A stretch of DNA of 9,402 nt, taken from NCBI GenBank assembly GCA_905198575.1, contig CAJKDC010000095.1, forward strand, positions 1 to 9,402, in the 5' to 3' direction. How positions within the stretch are numbered: the first letter of the stretch is position 1; the number at the start of each line of letters is the position of its first letter. Below the pieces are notes generated by a model, which saw only the letters and a list, made by a program, of their open reading frames with translations, did not search any database and was not told the origin of the DNA. This stretch comes from an uncultured Bacteroides sp. GTDB lineage: Bacteria; Bacteroidota; Bacteroidia; Bacteroidales; Bacteroidaceae. The position numbers and the translations under genes are program-made. Below, in pieces: positions 5,559 through 9,402 of the stretch.

Positions 5559-7577
5559 ATGATAAAAAAATATTTTATAATCTGCACAATATTACTGCTC
5601 TTTATATATGCTTGCAAAGAAACAAACCATAATTTCCAGACAGACAACAACAATACTATAACCAACTTACTTGACAATCTACATAAAGATAGCCTACGGA
5701 ACAATCCGATGCAGGCACTCCAAGAACTGGAGGCGTTATGTAATCAGGTGACAGACGATAGTATATACTACTATGCCATTCGCATGAATATTGCTGAATG
5801 CCACTATATAAATGGAAAACTAAACGAATCAAAACTTGAAAGCCTGAAGATTATTAACTTTTGCAAACAAAAAACTTGCAAAGGAGTTATCAGGCAACTA
5901 ATGTTCCATGCCCAAAACAATTGTGGCGTTTGCTTACAGGAAATGGGGGACAGAAACAATGCATTAAAACATTATAAAGAAGCAGAGAAATACGCTACAG
6001 AAAAAGAACTCGTAGCAGTTTATATCAACATAGCCGATTGTTACCAACAATCGGGTAATTTCCTAGAATGCAGTCAATATTACAGAAAGGCACTCATCCT
6101 TGCTGATAAAACTCAGAACAAGGCAGAACGATATTCTATCCTATCCGGATTAGCTAAGCTTTATATGGAAATGGAAAACTTTCAAGAAGCAGATATCTAT
6201 TTCAAAAAAGCTGAACTGGAGGTTGAAAAATCGGAACCATACCAACGATATTTCTTTGCCATGGCACGTGGTACATTTTACTACGTCAGCAAAGACTATG
6301 CATCTTCAATTCTATGGTTTCATAAAGCCTTACATATTATTGAAAGTTTGCACCAGCCATTCAACCAGGCTCTTGCAGAAGGAAATTTGGGCGAACTATT
6401 TATCCTTACCGGAAAAGCAGATTCGGCCCGGTATTATTTGGACAGAGCTACTAATAGGTTTGGCGAAAGTTATAATAACCCAGCCATCCGTTATTATATG
6501 GAAGGCTTATACGCCTCTTTAGCCCTTCTGGAAAATAATCTTCCAGAAGCCGAACGCTTATTGTCTCAGCCCTTCAGTCCCGAATATGTCAATCCTCAAT
6601 ACCTCTACTACCATAATTTGAGACTGGAACAACTGTATCAAAAACAACATAACTATAAAAAGGCTTATCATCACAAACAAATAGCTGAACAATTAAACGA
6701 TTCTCTCCATAATATAAAGATACAGAGCAACATTGCAGAAATTGAATCACGATACAGACAAGATACAACCTTGCTGAGAAAAGATATTCAGCTGGCCCAT
6801 GCTAAAGAAGAAAGCAAACAATGGAAAATCATCACAGCAAGTACTGCTTTGGGATTGCTGCTAATCTTGCTTTTTACAATAGGAGTTGTGCTTTACAACC
6901 GCAAAAAGAAAGACTTGCTGTTTCAAAAACAAAAAGCCACCATCACCGGACTGCGTATGGAAGTGGTAAGAAACAGAGTCTCCCCTCACTTTATTTTCAA
7001 TGCACTGAACATCATTCTTCCGGCATTCCGGAATTATAAGGAACTGGAACATCCAATGCGATTACTGATTAACGTACTGAAGGGTAACTTACTTTTCTCT
7101 GAAAAAATAGCAGTAACACTGGAACAGGAAACTACACTGGTAAAAGAGTACCTTCAGCTTCGGATGCTGGGCAGCACACGCCGCATTGACATACAGTGGA
7201 AGGTATCGGAAGAGGTAGCGCTACAGCAGCTTATACCTGCCATGTGTATCCAGATACCGATAGAGAATGCCATCAAATATGCATTTACTGAAGATTATGA
7301 AAATCCTCAAATCATAATTACAGCCATATGCACGAAAAATAATGAAACTCATATCACCATCGAAGATAACGGAATCGGGTATAATCCTGCCTTAGGTGCC
7401 AATGACAAGAGAAGTACCGGCAACGGACTGAAGATTCTATATCAGACTATTGAATTACTCAACACTAAAAACAAAAATAAAATGCAGTTCAGCATCTGCA
7501 ACAAAAGTCTGAATAATCAGGGAAAAGGTACACTGGTAAGTATAACAATCCCCAATCATTACGCATTTAACTTATGA
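5559..7577 (+). CDS. TPR-repeat sensor histidine kinase, LytS/YpdA-like (His_kinase type)
   Basis: This 672-residue membrane sensor kinase begins with a short hydrophobic leader ending in a possible lipobox (FIYAC, Cys19). A long extracytoplasmic region (about 35-400) of TPR helix pairs follows, with repeats such as NALKHYKEAEKYA, ECSQYYRKALILA, EADIYFKKAEL and SSILWFHKALHII. Then come a short coiled stretch, one membrane helix (about 423-446), and a cytoplasmic kinase. The phosphoacceptor motif is SPHFIFNALN with His477; the usual form is NPHF, so Ser replaces Asn. ATP-binding motifs follow: IPIENAIKYAF (Asn570), IEDNGIGYNP (Asp603) and STGNGLKIL (about 619-627). It should phosphorylate the LytTR regulator encoded next, whose start overlaps its stop by four bases (ATGA). 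The signal is unknown; TPR arrays usually bind proteins or peptides. The lipobox is atypical, with Tyr at -2, so a plain signal anchor is also possible. Confidence 0.9.
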   Translation: MIKKYFIICTILLLFIYACKETNHNFQTDNNNTITNLLDNLHKDSLRNNPMQALQELEALCNQVTDDSIYYYAIRMNIAECHYINGKLNESKLESLKIINFCKQKTCKGVIRQLMFHAQNNCGVCLQEMGDRNNALKHYKEAEKYATEKELVAVYINIADCYQQSGNFLECSQYYRKALILADKTQNKAERYSILSGLAKLYMEMENFQEADIYFKKAELEVEKSEPYQRYFFAMARGTFYYVSKDYASSILWFHKALHIIESLHQPFNQALAEGNLGELFILTGKADSARYYLDRATNRFGESYNNPAIRYYMEGLYASLALLENNLPEAERLLSQPFSPEYVNPQYLYYHNLRLEQLYQKQHNYKKAYHHKQIAEQLNDSLHNIKIQSNIAEIESRYRQDTTLLRKDIQLAHAKEESKQWKIITASTALGLLLILLFTIGVVLYNRKKKDLLFQKQKATITGLRMEVVRNRVSPHFIFNALNIILPAFRNYKELEHPMRLLINVLKGNLLFSEKIAVTLEQETTLVKEYLQLRMLGSTRRIDIQWKVSEEVALQQLIPAMCIQIPIENAIKYAFTEDYENPQIIITAICTKNNETHITIEDNGIGYNPALGANDKRSTGNGLKILYQTIELLNTKNKNKMQFSICNKSLNNQGKGTLVSITIPNHYAFNL

Positions 7578-8335
7578 ACAGAATAATTTCGGTAATCATT
7601 GTAGACGATGAACCAACTTCAATAGAAGTTCTGAAAAAAGATTTACAACAGTATCCTGACATAGAAGTTATTTCGACCACCTCATCGGCAGAAAAGACTA
7701 AAAAACTGATACTTAAATACCAGCCGGAGCTACTGTTTATGGATGTAGAAATGCCCGAAATGACCGGATTCGAGTTGATAGAAAGTATTCAGGACGAAAT
7801 TTCACCAGAAACCCGAGTCGTATTCTATACGGCATACGACAAGTATCTGCTGGATGCCTTGCGCGCATCGGCATTCGACTATCTGCTCAAGCCTTACCTG
7901 CCGGAAGACTTGGAAAAGCTGATGGAAAGAGTAAAGAAATCGGTATCCGAGGAAAGCAGCAATCTGAAACAGTCTATCCGACGATTCTTTACCGAGGAAA
8001 ACAGAACAGCCATCCAGACTGTTACCGGCCTGCTGTTACTAAAGCGAGAAGATATTGTCATGTTTTACTTCAACGATAGCGGAAAATGCTGGCAGATATT
8101 CCTGTCGAACCAGACAGAGCATAAATTAAAATCTACCCTATCAGCCAAAGACCTGTTGCGTCTGAGCGACTCATTTGTGCAGATAAACCAAAGTTACATC
8201 ATCAATATCAACTACCTTTACACCATAGAAAACAAAAGTCTGGAATGTAAACTCTATCCTCCCTTCGACCGTCTGCAGCTCACAGCATCACGCCGGTGCT
8301 ACAGCAAAATCAAAGAAATGCTAGACATTCTATAA
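7574..8335 (+). CDS. LytTR-family response regulator
   Basis: This 253-residue cytoplasmic DNA-binding regulator is the partner of the preceding kinase. The receiver domain (about 1-125) has the acidic pair Asp11 and Asp12 (VIIVDDEP), phosphoacceptor Asp57 (LLFMDVEMPEMTGFEL), Thr86 (FYTAYDKY) and Lys106 (YLLKPY). The LytTR DNA-binding domain follows after a linker, from about residue 145 to the end, with LKREDIVMFYFNDSGKCW, FVQINQSYIININYLYTIE and the basic ending LTASRRCYSKIKEML. All key phosphorylation residues are intact. The start is fixed by the ATGA overlap with the kinase stop, a sign of translational coupling. Its DNA targets are not evident: no pair of LytTR direct repeats was recognised by eye upstream of cdd, so self-regulation cannot be claimed. 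Confidence 0.93.
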   Translation: MNRIISVIIVDDEPTSIEVLKKDLQQYPDIEVISTTSSAEKTKKLILKYQPELLFMDVEMPEMTGFELIESIQDEISPETRVVFYTAYDKYLLDALRASAFDYLLKPYLPEDLEKLMERVKKSVSEESSNLKQSIRRFFTEENRTAIQTVTGLLLLKREDIVMFYFNDSGKCWQIFLSNQTEHKLKSTLSAKDLLRLSDSFVQINQSYIININYLYTIENKSLECKLYPPFDRLQLTASRRCYSKIKEMLDIL

Positions 8336-8339
8336 AAAG

Positions 8340-8385
8340 AAAGGCATCTGCCCCGAAAATCTCGTTCAGGACAGATGCCTTTTTA
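8340..8385. terminator. Terminator after the two-component operon
   Basis: AAAGGCATCTG (8340-8350) pairs with CAGATGCCTTT (8372-8382) across a 21-base loop, within which a CC/GG pair can extend the stem. T residues follow to 8385, and A residues precede the hairpin, so it can also end transcription from the convergent ABC-F gene. Confidence 0.85.
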
Positions 8386-8410
8386 CTATCTCATTGCTCA
8401 AGAAACAATA

Positions 8411-9402
8411 TTACTCACCATACATACGCGCACGCATTTCCTTGATATGGTCTGAAGTGATATATTCATCATACTCCATCATCTTATCAATAATACCGTT
8501 CGGCGTCAGCTCGATGATACGGTTTGCCACCGTTTCAATAAACTCGTGGTCGTGAGATGAGAACAGGATATTTCCCTTATACATCTTCAAGTTATTGTTG
8601 AATGCCTGGATAGACTCCAAGTCAAGGTGGTTGGTCGGAGTATCCAAAATCAGACAGTTGGCATTACGCAACTGCATACGGGCAATCATACAACGCATCT
8701 TCTCACCTCCGGAAAGAACATTCACTTTCTTCAGGACTTCTTCACCCGAGAAAAGCATACGTCCGAGGAATCCCTTCATATACACCTCATTGCCTTCGCC
8801 AAACTGACTCAGCCAGTCTACCAGATTCAAATCCGATTCAAAATATTCGGTGTTGTCCAGCGGCAAATAAGCTGTAGTAATGGTAACTCCCCAGTTATAA
8901 TGTCCGGCCTGTGCCTTGCGCTTGCCATTAATAATCTCGAACAGAGCTGTCATAGCACGTGGGTCACGGCTCAAGAAGACAATCTTATCTCCTTTTTCTA
9001 CATTAAAGTTGACATCGTTAAACAGCACAACACCGTCGTCGGTCACAGCACGCAGACCTGATACTTCCAGGATCTGGTTACCCGGCTCACGTTCCGGAGT
9101 AAAGATAATACCCGGATACTTACGAGAAGAAGGCTTGATTTCATCTACATTCAGTTTTTCAAGCATCTTCTTACGGCTGGTAGTCTGTTTTGACTTAGCC
9201 ACATTGGCAGAGAAACGGCGGATAAACTCTTCCAGTTCCTTACGCTTTTCTTCAGCCTTTGCTTTCTGGTTCTGCTGCTGACGCAAAGCTAACTGACTGG
9301 ATTCATACCAGAAACTATAGTTACCGGCAAAGAGATTTACTTTACCGAAGTCGATATCCACGGTATGCGTACAAACGGAGTCGAGGAAGTGACGGTCGTG
9401 GC
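8411..9402 (-). CDS. ABC-F family ATPase, C-terminal part, cut by the window end
   Basis: This is a soluble ABC-F protein (YbiT/YkpA-like), a family of ribosome-associated ATPases without membrane domains. The frame is open past 9402, and the first visible residues (HDRHFLDSV) are the switch region of the first nucleotide-binding domain. The rest of that domain lies outside. The charged interdomain linker (YESSQLALRQQQNQKAKAEE onward) maps near 9300 to 9150. The second domain follows, with signature LSGGEKMR near 8716-8693, NHLDLES, and the switch histidine in FSSHDHEF. Where Walker A should be, the sequence reads FLSRDPRAMTALFEIING (about 8980-8927) with no GK[ST]. The Walker B segment reads LILDTPTNHLD, with Thr (8639-8641) in place of the catalytic Glu. 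Domain two is therefore unlikely to hydrolyse ATP. GTG at 9361 is an internal codon, not a start. DNA here looks richer in G and C than the central genes. Confidence 0.88.
   Translation of the reverse strand, partial: HDRHFLDSVCTHTVDIDFGKVNLFAGNYSFWYESSQLALRQQQNQKAKAEEKRKELEEFIRRFSANVAKSKQTTSRKKMLEKLNVDEIKPSSRKYPGIIFTPEREPGNQILEVSGLRAVTDDGVVLFNDVNFNVEKGDKIVFLSRDPRAMTALFEIINGKRKAQAGHYNWGVTITTAYLPLDNTEYFESDLNLVDWLSQFGEGNEVYMKGFLGRMLFSGEEVLKKVNVLSGGEKMRCMIARMQLRNANCLILDTPTNHLDLESIQAFNNNLKMYKGNILFSSHDHEFIETVANRIIELTPNGIIDKMMEYDEYITSDHIKEMRARMYGE

Noticed and set aside
8627..9061. Plus-strand open frames opposite the ABC-F gene
   Set aside because: They lie entirely within the well-supported ABC-F coding region, have no family motifs and no promoter.
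1..9402. Mobile elements, CRISPR repeats, tRNA or rRNA genes, defence islands
   Set aside because: No transposase, integrase, regularly spaced repeat, terminal inverted repeat or structured RNA was recognised on either strand. All sizeable coding regions are metabolic, stress, wall or regulatory genes.

Overview
The window looks like a chromosomal segment from Bacteroidales, most likely Bacteroides or Phocaeicola. The main reason is the promoters: several match the Bacteroides sigma-ABfr pattern, TTTG about 19 bases before TAnnTTTG. The gene types agree: a glutamine-dependent NAD synthetase beginning MKYGYVKVAAAIPAVKVADC, a TPR/LytS-type sensor kinase with a LytTR regulator, a LysM glucosaminidase and an N-rubredoxin (reverse) rubrerythrin. 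The genus is an inference from sequence style, not from a search.

Left part (1-2756): the 3' portion of a membrane cytochrome c assembly gene (CcsA/ResC family, WGRYWGWDPKEVW motif) runs rightward. Its frame is interrupted by TGA at 79-81. It converges on a full-length nadE on the minus strand that carries a net +4 frameshift at about 1410-1413. The two genes share a terminator hairpin at 809-837 that overlaps the nadE stop codon. Two damaged or misread conserved genes side by side raise the question of real decay versus sequencing error.

Middle (2757-4020): a divergent intergenic region carries a near-perfect Bacteroides promoter (TTTG-N19-TACCTTTG), then a strong PerR-box-like palindrome, then a PerR-type Fur-family regulator and a reverse rubrerythrin. 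A strong hairpin terminator closes this unit. The layout reads as a self-contained peroxide-sensing and peroxide-reducing module: PerR senses peroxide through metal-catalysed oxidation, represses its own operon, and releases the rubrerythrin peroxidase.

Right-middle (4044-8385): a secreted N-acetylglucosaminidase with two LysM repeats (minus) is divergent from an apparent operon of cytidine deaminase, TPR sensor histidine kinase and LytTR response regulator. The gaps are 7 bases and a 4-base ATGA overlap, and a terminator follows. The signal sensed and the genes controlled cannot be read from the sequence.

Right edge (8411-9402): the C-terminal two-thirds or so of an ABC-F ATPase on the minus strand, cut by the window end. 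Its second nucleotide-binding domain lacks both a recognisable Walker A motif and the catalytic glutamate. No tRNA, rRNA, CRISPR array, insertion sequence or phage gene was seen, and no gene-free stretch exceeds 300 bases. I see ordinary core-type genes with a few unusual details rather than a clear new defence or mobile system.
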